A DNA stretch of 64,000 nucleotides from Desulfosudis oleivorans (GTDB taxonomy: Bacteria > Desulfobacterota > Desulfobacteria > Desulfobacterales > SURF-7): NCBI GenBank assembly GCA_020723325.1, contig DYJD01000008.1, positions 124,001 to 188,000 on the forward strand, read 5' to 3'. The translations under genes and the position numbers were made by a program. The first letter of the stretch is position 1, and each line of letters begins with the position of its first letter. Below are positions 24,432 to 34,127 of the stretch, piece after piece. Below the pieces are notes generated by a model. It was not told where the DNA came from. It did not search any database and was given only the letters and a program-made list of their open reading frames with translations.

Positions 24432-26769
24432 TCCGTGAGCAAGAATCAAATTTGCGGTTTACTAATTCGGTGGCTTCATTCCTGCGACCTTCGATTTCAT
24501 AGCAAGTCTTTAAATTAAAGTAGGCATCACAGTACTCTGGGTTAATCCGGATCGAGTCTTCAAAATGTTTTATAGCCTGTTTGAACTGACCAGATTTTAT
24601 AAAAGAAACTCCAATGTGGTTATGGACAACAAAATTATTGGGATTATACAGCAATTCTTCCGAATAATATTGGATCGCCTTTTTATGCTTCTCAATTTTT
24701 GCGTAAGAGTCTCCCATGAATGTATAAAAATGACTGTTATAAGGATCCGGATTGACGAGAATAAAAAAGGAAAATAAAACAAAAATCATCCATACGATGG
24801 TTGCAGAAATTAGTATTCTTTTTATTATGACATTACGGGCAACATGATCAAAGCCAGTGGCGCATAATAAGGCTATGCAAGGCAGAATGCCATTTGCATA
24901 AGATGCCTTAACACCACATAAATAAGGCACAGTGACAAACCGATAGAAAATCGCGGCTAAATATAACATTATGCATGCGGCTGAAAAAAGCAGTACGGAA
25001 CGTTCCGATGAAGATTTATATCCTATTGATTTGAAGATGCCCAATCCGATAAGCATAGTTGGTAGGAGTGCAAGCCAAACATTTGAAATTAAAAACCTAT
25101 AATTCCAGGGAGGGATATTGGAAAATTTAGCCGTGCCGCTTAATAAACCGTCTGCCCAAAAAGTTGAATAAAGTGCATCCCAGAAGCTGTAATTAACGGC
25201 ATATATAGGATTGAACAGACTCTTGCCGAACGAAAGCGATTGTTGCAGAGTTCGGTAGCCAGGATCTTGCCACCAGGCTATCCCACGAGCAGGATTTTCA
25301 CCGGCCATATATAATGTGCCTAACTCTATCAAATTTCGAAAATAATACCATCCAGAAATAGCAACAGTTACAATCAGCATTAATATAACATGCTGAATAA
25401 AAATTGAGCTTGATTGAGGTCGGAATTCGCTGAAAATAAAATGATTATATGTTATTGTGATTAATATTAGAGGCGTGAGGATAACCGGAGTGATTTTAGT
25501 TAAAAGTGCCAAACCAAGAAGAACTCCAAAGGAAATATAATCAGTTCTAATAAAATGGGAGGACAAGCCTTTAGCTAATCTAACAATCAAAGCAGCAGTA
25601 AAAATTCCGACCAATGGTTCATTCCCAACTACTTGTGAAATATAAATGTTTGCAGGAATGGAAGCTCCGATCAGTATCGCAAAATTTTGAAGGTCCTCGC
25701 GTTCTGGAAATGTGTATTTTACGATACGGTAGCATAATTCGATTTGAAGTAGTCCGCAAAGGCAAGGTAGTATGCGTAAAAGCCTTAAAGTGGTTGCAAG
25801 TGAAATGGTTTGCTGAAATAATTTTAAGAATAATGCGCTTATAGAGTAGTATAGTGGCGGGTGACACATTTGCCATCCATCTGTGGCAAGAGGGAACCTC
25901 CAGTTATTGGCAATGTATTCCATGTATTCGATTTGTTCACGGATGTCCATACCGATATATAATGGCAGACGAATGATATTGTTTATACTTATGACAGTCC
26001 AGACAGCAATAAGAAGCCATCTCAGTATCGATGGTGAGGGAATTATGCTTTTTAAAATTTTTGAAGTTGCATTTAAAGTGCATAGAATAAAAATAGTTGA
26101 AAAAAGCACTGCCAACAATATAAAGTTTGACGCCAAAACGCGAGTAGAAGGTAAGAATTCTTGCGAAATAATGGGAGAGGGATTCATACCTGCCAAGATG
26201 GCTCGAGTCCAAGTACGACCATCATTGCTTGCCTCCCAGGTAGTATCAGTTTTAAAATTAAAATCTTTGCTGTAGACTATAAGCGCGGGAGAGGCGTTTA
26301 AATTTTTTACATCAATACGAAGTGTATGTTTCCCAGGGGACAAATTCCTAGGCAGGGAAAAAGAATTAAGATTTTTCCAGAGTTTGATATTATCGGATTG
26401 GTGAATTAAATTGTCGTCCAAGAAAACAGTAGCACCCTTGAACGCAAGATAATTAATACTGCAATCCTGGCCGTTGTAATCCACTACTTTTCTAAAAGAA
26501 GTAATGAGTCTATCATTGCGTTTTGAAATAATATCAAGCGGTTTATTAAAGCAAATCCAATTCGCTGAATTTTTTGGGATTAAAAAAGATATGTCAGGAT
26601 TCTCCATTATCTGCAGATAGGTTAAAAATAATAATAGAATCGTTGGCAATAATAGAATTAAAGGATGGAGATAACAATTTTCAAAAATTATATGATAATT
26701 GATTTTTTTCATGAAAGAAGCGATATGGTAATCAGAAGGTTTTTTTCTTAAGCTGCTTTGCAACTTCAT
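24412..26769 (-). CDS. GT-C-type membrane glycosyltransferase with extracellular beta domain and TPRs
   Basis: 785 residues. An N-terminal helix, then a beta-sandwich-like extracytoplasmic insertion at about 60-190 (GATVFLDDNLIHQS ... LSPGKHTLRIDVKN), then about ten helices with the GT-39/PMT-type loop (YIGMDIREQIEYMEYIANN...DGWQMCHPPLYYSISA). The acidic DIREQ stands where GT-C enzymes hold their catalytic Asp. Two or three TPRs follow at 690-770 (YNPNNFVVHNHIGVSFIKSGQFKQAI). GT-C enzymes use polyprenyl-linked sugars outside the inner membrane. The start is uncertain: the ATG at 26769 overlaps the upstream gene by 38 bases, and an ATG at 26712 is possible. Confidence 0.75.
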   Translation of the reverse strand: MKLQSSLRKKPSDYHIASFMKKINYHIIFENCYLHPLILLLPTILLLFLTYLQIMENPDISFLIPKNSANWICFNKPLDIISKRNDRLITSFRKVVDYNGQDCSINYLAFKGATVFLDDNLIHQSDNIKLWKNLNSFSLPRNLSPGKHTLRIDVKNLNASPALIVYSKDFNFKTDTTWEASNDGRTWTRAILAGMNPSPIISQEFLPSTRVLASNFILLAVLFSTIFILCTLNATSKILKSIIPSPSILRWLLIAVWTVISINNIIRLPLYIGMDIREQIEYMEYIANNWRFPLATDGWQMCHPPLYYSISALFLKLFQQTISLATTLRLLRILPCLCGLLQIELCYRIVKYTFPEREDLQNFAILIGASIPANIYISQVVGNEPLVGIFTAALIVRLAKGLSSHFIRTDYISFGVLLGLALLTKITPVILTPLILITITYNHFIFSEFRPQSSSIFIQHVILMLIVTVAISGWYYFRNLIELGTLYMAGENPARGIAWWQDPGYRTLQQSLSFGKSLFNPIYAVNYSFWDALYSTFWADGLLSGTAKFSNIPPWNYRFLISNVWLALLPTMLIGLGIFKSIGYKSSSERSVLLFSAACIMLYLAAIFYRFVTVPYLCGVKASYANGILPCIALLCATGFDHVARNVIIKRILISATIVWMIFVLFSFFILVNPDPYNSHFYTFMGDSYAKIEKHKKAIQYYSEELLYNPNNFVVHNHIGVSFIKSGQFKQAIKHFEDSIRINPEYCDAYFNLKTCYEIEGRRNEATELVNRKFDSCSRNGNQNN

Positions 26770-28789
26770 CCATTTCAGCAGCTTTTTCTATTTTGCCCAA
26801 TTTGCGATAACAAATACTTAAATCTGAATAAATACTCGGATCTAATGGACTCAATTTACGGGCTGATTCAAAGGCAATAATCGCCTTTTCGAAATTCTCT
26901 GTACTGCCTAACACGATACCTAAATCTTTAAAGGCATTTATTTTAGACGGATTAATCTGAATAGCCCGTTCCAAATGAAAAATTGATTTATTAAAATCCT
27001 TTCTATAAAAAAAATAAAGTTTGCCGAGAAAGTAATTAACATCGAAATTATCAGGAGCAATTGAGTAGAGCTCCTCGAAAGTATTTATTTGCAAATCAAT
27101 GTCTGGGTTGTTCTGAAAAAGGGCATTAATATTGTTTAAAGCCTTATCATAGCCGGGCTTCAGCAGAAATGAGAATTTGTAGCAATAAAGCGCTGAAGGA
27201 ATATCTTTATGAAATTTTTCATAGAGTACCCCCAGATCAAGAATGGCGGGTCTGTAGCGGGGATAGATCTCAATAGCGCGCTGCAAATATTTTTTCGATA
27301 GTGAGAAATACTCAACTGATTTCGACCCATCTTTTTCATCCACGGCCTTTTTTAAAAGCTGTTCGCCGGCCGTATAAAGGCTTTTAGCGCTGTTGTTAGA
27401 GATAAGCACATCATTTGTGAAAAGCGTAAAATTATTCTTCCAGACAGTATTTCGACTAATAGTTTTAAAAGAGTATAAAACAAGAATCATCCCAAGCGCG
27501 AAATTTAAAAATATTGAATAACGCATTGTCCGAAAACGTGTTATTCTTTTGAAACAACTCGGTAAAACGCAGACAAGCAAATAGGCAAGTATAATCGTGA
27601 ATCCCAAAGATGAAATGTAAATGAACCGCTCACTCATGAAAACGCCCACGACAAAAAATATGTTGGAAACAATGGATAAGGCCGATAAATAAAGTATGAT
27701 CGACCAGGAGATAATGTTGTTTCTATTTCGTAAGGTTATGATAACATAACTTATCATCGACAAATATATCAGTAGTGCGAAAACAGGTTTGTAACTATTC
27801 CAATTATAAAGGGGGATATGATAGGGATAGTAATCCCATGTCAGCGGATGAGGAAAAAGAAGAAGTTTGAGGTAAAGCAATAGGGTGTATGCGATTGTTG
27901 CAAATCGTTGAGACTCCGTGGCATTGACAAAAGGATTGTTTAATAGGTTATAATAATCTGCCGGTCGCCATGATCCGATTATTTTGCTTCGGAGGTAAAG
28001 AAAAATCAAAGCGGCTAAGACTAGAGGGACTAATGAAATTAAATTCTTTTTAATCGGCTTGTCTTTGAAGAAGTAAATGGCGGAAGGAATTATGGCTATA
28101 AATGTTATACCATTCTCTTTTGAAAGCAACGATAAGAAAAATGCGATAAAGCTTAGAAAAAGAAAAAGAATATTATCACTATCAAGATAGGTCAATATCA
28201 GTTTAAAAGCTACTAGGGCAAATAGCATTGTCATGATTTCATCACGGCCTTTGATATTTGCGACCACTTCGGTATGAATTGGATGGGCAGCGTACAATAC
28301 CGACGCGATAAAGGCTATAGCATAATACCATTGAGTATCAAATGGCTCTATTTTACTATTAGTAAAAAGATCTGCAAGAACAATAAAAATTATAACGATA
28401 TTGATGGAGTAAAGTAGGATATTGACAAAATGATTTATATGCGGGTTGGCACCAAAGAGCTCATATTCAAAAGCTAAAAGCACCACTGAAAGAGGACGAT
28501 AACGTCCTCCAAGTACAAAATCAATATCATTTCCATGTTCACCTGCCATGGTATCATGGCTCAAAATAGGAATAATACCTCTAATGCCCATTTGTGTGAA
28601 TCTGTTTTTTGAAATTACGGTTGCATCGTCAAGCGCATATTCATGAGGGATAGTATTCAAGTATAACAAAAACGAAAAAGTAAATAGAATAATACAAATA
28701 TATGTTTTTTTTCTTAGATCAAGAGAAAAAGGAATTGTTTGGTCTTTAAATTGAACTGAAGCGGTCGTTTGAAGAAGTCCTCTGTTCAT
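26732..28789 (-). CDS. TMTC-like membrane protein with C-terminal TPRs
   Basis: 685 residues: about ten helices in 1-440 and five to six TPRs in 470-680. The first loop reads HEYALDDATVISKN, and later GGRYRPLSVVLLAFEYELFG, HPIHTEVVANIKGRDE and LSLLSKENGITF. These are the hallmarks of the TMTC / DUF1736 group, whose animal members are O-mannosyltransferases; the DD in the first loop is the expected catalytic site. It presumably transfers a lipid-linked sugar in the periplasm, with TPRs binding the acceptor or partners. The bacterial function is unproven. Confidence 0.75.
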   Translation of the reverse strand: MNRGLLQTTASVQFKDQTIPFSLDLRKKTYICIILFTFSFLLYLNTIPHEYALDDATVISKNRFTQMGIRGIIPILSHDTMAGEHGNDIDFVLGGRYRPLSVVLLAFEYELFGANPHINHFVNILLYSINIVIIFIVLADLFTNSKIEPFDTQWYYAIAFIASVLYAAHPIHTEVVANIKGRDEIMTMLFALVAFKLILTYLDSDNILFLFLSFIAFFLSLLSKENGITFIAIIPSAIYFFKDKPIKKNLISLVPLVLAALIFLYLRSKIIGSWRPADYYNLLNNPFVNATESQRFATIAYTLLLYLKLLLFPHPLTWDYYPYHIPLYNWNSYKPVFALLIYLSMISYVIITLRNRNNIISWSIILYLSALSIVSNIFFVVGVFMSERFIYISSLGFTIILAYLLVCVLPSCFKRITRFRTMRYSIFLNFALGMILVLYSFKTISRNTVWKNNFTLFTNDVLISNNSAKSLYTAGEQLLKKAVDEKDGSKSVEYFSLSKKYLQRAIEIYPRYRPAILDLGVLYEKFHKDIPSALYCYKFSFLLKPGYDKALNNINALFQNNPDIDLQINTFEELYSIAPDNFDVNYFLGKLYFFYRKDFNKSIFHLERAIQINPSKINAFKDLGIVLGSTENFEKAIIAFESARKLSPLDPSIYSDLSICYRKLGKIEKAAEMDEVAKQLKKKTF

Positions 28790-28810
28790 ATTGTACGCTT
28801 TTTTTTGTTT

Positions 28811-29956
28811 TTAAGATTTAGAAGCAATATCATATGGGGATTTATAGTGAAAAATTCTTGCTTGTCTATATTTTTCAATCGGAAAAATAATTATTTTTAA
28901 TATCGCTATGGATAAAAATATTGATAATATAATTATCAATAAGATATCCGTCCAAGATTTATCACTAACGGTTGGGGCTCCAAAAAAAGGAATTATGATT
29001 AAATGAGAAAGATATATGGGGTATGATAATTCTCCTATTAATCGGTCGAATTTGATATTTTTACTTAAAATAAAAAGAAATGGGATGCTTATCGCAACTA
29101 TGCAATAATAAATCAATTGGTTGTCATCAAAAAAATAGCGAATTGATCTTGTTTTCGGTAAAAGGGGATATAAAAAAGTGGTAACAGCAATTAAAATAGG
29201 AGCAATAATTTGAAAAGATTTAAAATTATATGTATTATTCAGTAAAATATACCTATACAATTTATATGAAAGTGAACCAGTTATGAAAAGTGCCATTTCA
29301 AATGGGAAAAAAGCATAGGTCCACCATATCGAACGAAATCCCAAAAAATAACAATAAATCCGTACCGATAAGCTTAACAGCAAAAGCATAATTAAAATTA
29401 CTGTCCTTCTTCTTACAATTAGGGGTGCTATCAAATAAAAGCACAGCTCAATCGACAGTGTCCACGCATGTGGGAGGAAGTTAAAAAACCATACTAGCGG
29501 AATCGCTCTATCTTTATTTATTCCAAAATACAAATTCCCTGATTGAATATCAAAACCTAAAAAAAGACAAATATCCTGTCCAAATACTAACAGATTGGAA
29601 GCGATCAGGAACAATATTGTTGACATGTTCATTTTTTCATAAAAATTAATAAAATATTGTAAAGTATAGGTTTGATATGGAAATAATTTATATAAATAGA
29701 ATACAAATGATAAAATAATTTTCAGCGCCAGTAATGAATAATATACCGGCATTAAACGAAGCAATCTATTTGAATAGAATGCATAGAGCAAATTCCCATT
29801 TCTATATTTTTCATTCAGAATTACCGACATATAAAATCCGGAAATGATATAGAAGCACTCAACCGATGCCCTTCCTCCGGTCATATCATAACCGAAAATC
29901 CCACCCGAATGATATAAAACTACAGCGAGAGCTAAAATTGTTCTAAAAATACCCAT
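28811..29956 (-). CDS. Acyltransferase-3 family membrane protein
   Basis: 381 residues, about ten membrane helices. The family start is present: MGIFRTILALAVVLYHSGG (histidine in helix 1), GGRASVECFYIISGFYMSVIL and FYSNRLLRLMPVYY. WTLSIELCFYLIAPL is the classic WSLxxExxFY motif of this family. It should O-acylate a surface sugar. It sits between two TMTC-like genes (21 and 10 bases away) and is the most typical of three acyltransferase-3 paralogues here. AT-rich. Confidence 0.88.
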   Translation of the reverse strand: MGIFRTILALAVVLYHSGGIFGYDMTGGRASVECFYIISGFYMSVILNEKYRNGNLLYAFYSNRLLRLMPVYYSLLALKIILSFVFYLYKLFPYQTYTLQYFINFYEKMNMSTILFLIASNLLVFGQDICLFLGFDIQSGNLYFGINKDRAIPLVWFFNFLPHAWTLSIELCFYLIAPLIVRRRTVILIMLLLLSLSVRIYCYFLGFRSIWWTYAFFPFEMALFITGSLSYKLYRYILLNNTYNFKSFQIIAPILIAVTTFLYPLLPKTRSIRYFFDDNQLIYYCIVAISIPFLFILSKNIKFDRLIGELSYPIYLSHLIIIPFFGAPTVSDKSWTDILLIIILSIFLSIAILKIIIFPIEKYRQARIFHYKSPYDIASKS

Positions 29957-29966
29957 TTATTTGCCA

Positions 29967-32216
29967 TTATTTCCTGCCATTAACATTCACCGATTCCTTC
30001 AATTTCATGGCCTGCCTGAGCTGCAAATAATCATGCGTTTCTCTAATCGCTTTTAAATCATTATCGTTTTCTATTAAATCCCAATTGCTAAAACCACGGT
30101 CAATTGCTTTTTGAAGCCACCGCATAGATGTATCTTGATTGTTGGAGCGCGCATATATACAAGCTAAATTATAGTAGATGGAGCTATTATCCGGCTGAAT
30201 AAGTAAGATCTTTTTCAGCAAATCAATGGCCTCGGGATCTTTATGCTGTTCGGCGTATAAAATAGATAAAGCGGTCATGGCCTTGATAAAATCCGGTTGA
30301 ATAAACAAAGAACGATTATAGAAATATTCAGCTTCTTGAAATTTTCCTTTTCTGTAATAAAGATAGCCCAATCGATAAAGCAGTTCTGGATCATTTTTTT
30401 GATACTGCATTTTTTTTTCGATCTCAGAAATTCTATCATTAATTTGATCAAGACCGGTTTGCGCTTTCTGTAAGTTGGAGGGTGCCTCGGGATGATTGGG
30501 TTTAAGTCGTAAAGCTTCTTTGTAGTGTTTAATACCTTCTTCTACTTGTTTCAGATCAATCAAGGCAACACCCAGGTTATTATGGGCCTCTGCCGAATCA
30601 GGATTGATTTTCAATGCCAAGCGATAGTGGTGAATAGCCTTGGTTATTTCCTTTTCACCATAATATGCTGTGCCGAGATTGTAATGGGTATAATCCGAGT
30701 GGGGATTAATGGCCAGGGCTTTTTGATACTCTATGATGGCCTTCCGAAAATCGCCTTGGGCGGCATAATTTTCACCAAGGTTGACATGCGGCCGGCTTTT
30801 ATTCGGCGACTTTGCGGTTGAATCCGTCCATAAAGCGATCTCATTTTGCCAGACCCGGTTGCGATCAAACGTCCAATACGCCAAAATAACGGAGCAGGCA
30901 GATAATATTACAATAATCAATTTGGCCCGTTTGAAAATATAAAAAACGAAACAGACCAAAAGGAAAAGCGGCATTATCGATGCCAGATAAATGCGATGCT
31001 CAAAAATAAGATCCAACGGCAGGATAGTTGACTCAATGATAAGATTACCGAAATACCATAGGATACCGAAAGAGACAACTCTCTCCTTTTTGGCTGCATA
31101 GATCGCATAGATGAGAAGGCCGGCAATAACGGCAAGGGCTCCAAGCGTACTTAAGGGATTGATAAGAGAACTTGATATGGTAATATCATGGTCGATATTT
31201 AAATTTGATGGCCTTGGAAAAAGTATTAAAGTGACGTAATAAAGAACAACACGAAACTCGGTCATTAACCGTTCCCACATGCCGAATTCCAATTGTTTAT
31301 AAAGGTTAAAATAATGCAAAATTGTCGGAAGGCGGTTTGCCAATACCAGCGCGAAAACAGCCACGACAGCGCTTCCGATCCTCCAGGTAGTATTATTTAT
31401 CAGCCATTTTTGATTCAGATTTTGAAAAAAATAGTAATCATAGATAAAAATCATCACAGGCAGAATCGCGGCTGTTTCCTTACAAGCAAGGGACAGCAAA
31501 GCAGCAATGCCGCTGCATGTGAAACCGAAAAGCGACTTAAATCCAAACCTGTTGCTATCACTGATTTGGTCTTTACGGGTTTTGATGTAGCAGACCATGG
31601 CCAGCAGGTAAAACATGGTCATCATGCTGTTCATGCGTTGAATAATATAGGTCACTGAATTTGTGGCAAGGGGATGCAATAGCCAAAACGCGGCTGTAAA
31701 ATAAGGAAGAAGAAACAGCGGATTACTTATGGAATCATTCAGCCGTGGGATTCTTAAGAATGGATTTACATCTTTGTCAGGGGCGTTTGAGACGACTATG
31801 GTAAGCTTAAGAAAAAAGTATAATAAAATACCGTTTACGACATGGATTAGAATGTTTATAAGGCGATATCCAAAGGGAGTGTAACGACCGAAATAGTAGT
31901 TGAGTGCGAAACTCAGCATGGTCACCGGTCTGTTTCGTCCCGAGGTTCCGTAAAACGCTTTTTTCAGGTGAAGCCAATTTATTTCCGCCAGGCGGATATT
32001 TTCATTTTGGACAATATTGGGTTTATCGTCAAATTGAAATGGATAATGAAGTGTCGGGCGATATAAAACAAAGGTCGCCACCATCAACAGGCCCAATAAA
32101 CTCAACTTGTAAATTTGCGGTCCATTCGGAAAGGGGATCGATTTGTTAGGCGATGAAGCCTGACTTTTTGCCGTTTTTTTATCCGGCAAGGTCTTCTTGT
32201 TTTTTTGTAAGGTCAT
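29967..32216 (-). CDS. TMTC-like membrane protein with many TPRs
   Basis: 749 residues: a Lys-rich cytoplasmic start, about ten helices (40-460), TPRs from 470 to 740 (for example NPHSDYTHYNLGTAYYGEKEITKAIHHYRLAL). Landmarks of the TMTC type: HYPFQFDDKPNIVQNENIRL, SGRNRPVTMLSFALNYYFG, HPLATNSVTYIIQRMNSMMTMF and LACKETAAILP. The C-terminal block GFSNWDLIENDNDLKAIRE matches the end of the fused protein at 19780-23157, so the two share a TPR module. Probable periplasmic O-glycosyltransferase or glycan assembly factor. Confidence 0.78.
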   Translation of the reverse strand: MTLQKNKKTLPDKKTAKSQASSPNKSIPFPNGPQIYKLSLLGLLMVATFVLYRPTLHYPFQFDDKPNIVQNENIRLAEINWLHLKKAFYGTSGRNRPVTMLSFALNYYFGRYTPFGYRLINILIHVVNGILLYFFLKLTIVVSNAPDKDVNPFLRIPRLNDSISNPLFLLPYFTAAFWLLHPLATNSVTYIIQRMNSMMTMFYLLAMVCYIKTRKDQISDSNRFGFKSLFGFTCSGIAALLSLACKETAAILPVMIFIYDYYFFQNLNQKWLINNTTWRIGSAVVAVFALVLANRLPTILHYFNLYKQLEFGMWERLMTEFRVVLYYVTLILFPRPSNLNIDHDITISSSLINPLSTLGALAVIAGLLIYAIYAAKKERVVSFGILWYFGNLIIESTILPLDLIFEHRIYLASIMPLFLLVCFVFYIFKRAKLIIVILSACSVILAYWTFDRNRVWQNEIALWTDSTAKSPNKSRPHVNLGENYAAQGDFRKAIIEYQKALAINPHSDYTHYNLGTAYYGEKEITKAIHHYRLALKINPDSAEAHNNLGVALIDLKQVEEGIKHYKEALRLKPNHPEAPSNLQKAQTGLDQINDRISEIEKKMQYQKNDPELLYRLGYLYYRKGKFQEAEYFYNRSLFIQPDFIKAMTALSILYAEQHKDPEAIDLLKKILLIQPDNSSIYYNLACIYARSNNQDTSMRWLQKAIDRGFSNWDLIENDNDLKAIRETHDYLQLRQAMKLKESVNVNGRK

Positions 32217-32306
32217 TTGAATTGGAATTCGGTAATGAGAGGCACTAAGGGTTTGTTTTTAAAATATCAGGCCGGTTTTTATCCTTAATTTTAAACAGAT
32301 GCGATC

Positions 32307-34082
32307 CTAGCGGGTTTGATTCCGCACATTGCGAATGTAGATCAAATAGTTTTTTGCCTCTGTATTTTGGGCATCCAGGGCGAGTGCTTTCAAGAAATAG
32401 ACAGCAGCCGCTTCAAACCTGCCTGTTTCCAACAAAGTCCGGCCAATGCCGTTATGATATAAGGCTTTGTCCGGCTTGAGTTTTGCCGCGCTAGAAAAAA
32501 AATTCAGGGCGATATCCGGTTGCCGGTTGTTCAGATAAGCCACGCCCAACAAATAATGGGCTGTGTCTTCCTTGGGCTTTTTTTCGATCACATTCTGCAG
32601 ATAAGGTATTGCTTGAAGATTCTCATTCAAGGCGATGAGCGCATGCCCGATACCCATAAGCGTCATGAAGGAATCCGGGTTGTATTGTTCGGCAATCTGA
32701 AAATGTTGCAACGCCTCCTGGTTTTTATTTCTACCGAGTAATTCAATTCCAATACAGTAATGGGCGAAATCGTTTTTATCCGTAACCCGAACGGCATGTT
32801 CAAATAGGGTCTTCAGATCTCGCCAATAGGTTATTTGGTTATGGGATAATGCCCCGAATAGAAAAACAACAGTTACCCCTATCATTGAAAGCAGGGTCTC
32901 CCGATCTTTCCATTGGGACATTGTTTTTTCCATGCTTCCGAAAAAAGCAATCAAGATGCCGATCATGGGCACGTACATCCAGCGATCGGCCATGGCCGGC
33001 CATAACCCGGTTTGGGTAAGCCCTATGGCCGGAAAAAGGGTTCCCAGAAACCAAAACCATCCGGTTGCCAAATAGGGGCTGCTTTTCGTTTTTTTTATCA
33101 CCAATACGGTCCACAGGGCCAGACATAATAAAGCAAGGCCGATCTGCCAAGTGGGAAGCATGGCGCGCGGATAGGGATAGAACACCGCCAGGTCGAATGG
33201 CCAGAAAAATTTGATGATGTATTTACCATACGAAACAATGGCATTTGCGATGCGCAATTGCATGATGTCTGCATTGGCAAACGGGCTTTCATTTAGACTG
33301 CGGGCAGCATGCATGCTTACCCAAAGCCAGAGGAAAGTCATGATGAACAAGGGGATTTTTTCTGTAAACAGATGCAGGTCGGCCCGTAACGATGCAGCCC
33401 CAAATCCTTTGAAATTGGGCTGTGGGTATGATTGTGCTTGCTTTGAAATAAAAGAGAAGCGTTTAAGGGGCCATAGGTCCAGCAGCAGCAGAGTGAAGGG
33501 GAGGGTCATGACAATAGGTTTGGCCAACAGGCCAAGGCAAAATAGAACCAGCAGTAGAATATATTTGGATATATGCGGTTTTTGAATATAATAAACATAG
33601 GTCAACAAGGTCAGGAGCCAGAAAAAGGTGCTGAGCAGGTTTTTACGCTCGGCAATCCAAACAACGGACTCTAGTTGCAGTGGGTGTATAGCAAAAACAG
33701 CGGCGAAAAGAGCGCTTTGAAAAAACCGGTGGCTGATTTTTTGGAAGAACCAAAAAATCAGAAGCGTATTCAGCACATGGAAGCCGAGATTCATTAAATG
33801 ATGTCCGGCCGGGTTTAGGCCGAAAAATTGGCAATCCAGCATGTGCGAAATGACCGTCAAAGGATGATAATAGGTCGATGCACCTTCATAAGGAAACTGA
33901 AAAGCGTGGACAAAGCCTTGCAGGCTTATACCCTTATTGATAAACGCATTTTCAATAACATATACAGAGTCATCCAAATGAATGAACCCATATCCTTTCA
34001 CCGACCAGTAGACGATGACTGTTAACAGCACCAGTATGAAACCATGAAACAGGATTTTTATTTTTTTCTTTTGGTGGTCCAT
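32307..34082 (-). CDS. TMTC-like membrane protein with C-terminal TPRs
   Basis: 591 residues: about ten helices to 430, then four TPRs. Same landmarks: GYGFIHLDDSVYVIENAFIN (acidic pair in loop 1), YYHPLTVISHMLDCQFFGLN, HPLQLESVVWIAERKNLLST and GLLAKPIVMTLP. It is the third TMTC-like protein of the locus and shorter in its TPR part. It follows the GT2 gene at 34128-34919 by 45 bases. Each paralogue may act on a different acceptor or linkage; that cannot be read from sequence. Confidence 0.78.
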   Translation of the reverse strand: MDHQKKKIKILFHGFILVLLTVIVYWSVKGYGFIHLDDSVYVIENAFINKGISLQGFVHAFQFPYEGASTYYHPLTVISHMLDCQFFGLNPAGHHLMNLGFHVLNTLLIFWFFQKISHRFFQSALFAAVFAIHPLQLESVVWIAERKNLLSTFFWLLTLLTYVYYIQKPHISKYILLLVLFCLGLLAKPIVMTLPFTLLLLDLWPLKRFSFISKQAQSYPQPNFKGFGAASLRADLHLFTEKIPLFIMTFLWLWVSMHAARSLNESPFANADIMQLRIANAIVSYGKYIIKFFWPFDLAVFYPYPRAMLPTWQIGLALLCLALWTVLVIKKTKSSPYLATGWFWFLGTLFPAIGLTQTGLWPAMADRWMYVPMIGILIAFFGSMEKTMSQWKDRETLLSMIGVTVVFLFGALSHNQITYWRDLKTLFEHAVRVTDKNDFAHYCIGIELLGRNKNQEALQHFQIAEQYNPDSFMTLMGIGHALIALNENLQAIPYLQNVIEKKPKEDTAHYLLGVAYLNNRQPDIALNFFSSAAKLKPDKALYHNGIGRTLLETGRFEAAAVYFLKALALDAQNTEAKNYLIYIRNVRNQTR

Positions 34083-34127
34083 AGCTTGATATTCAAATTT
34101 GAAAAGGATTCGGATCAGTCTTTCGGC

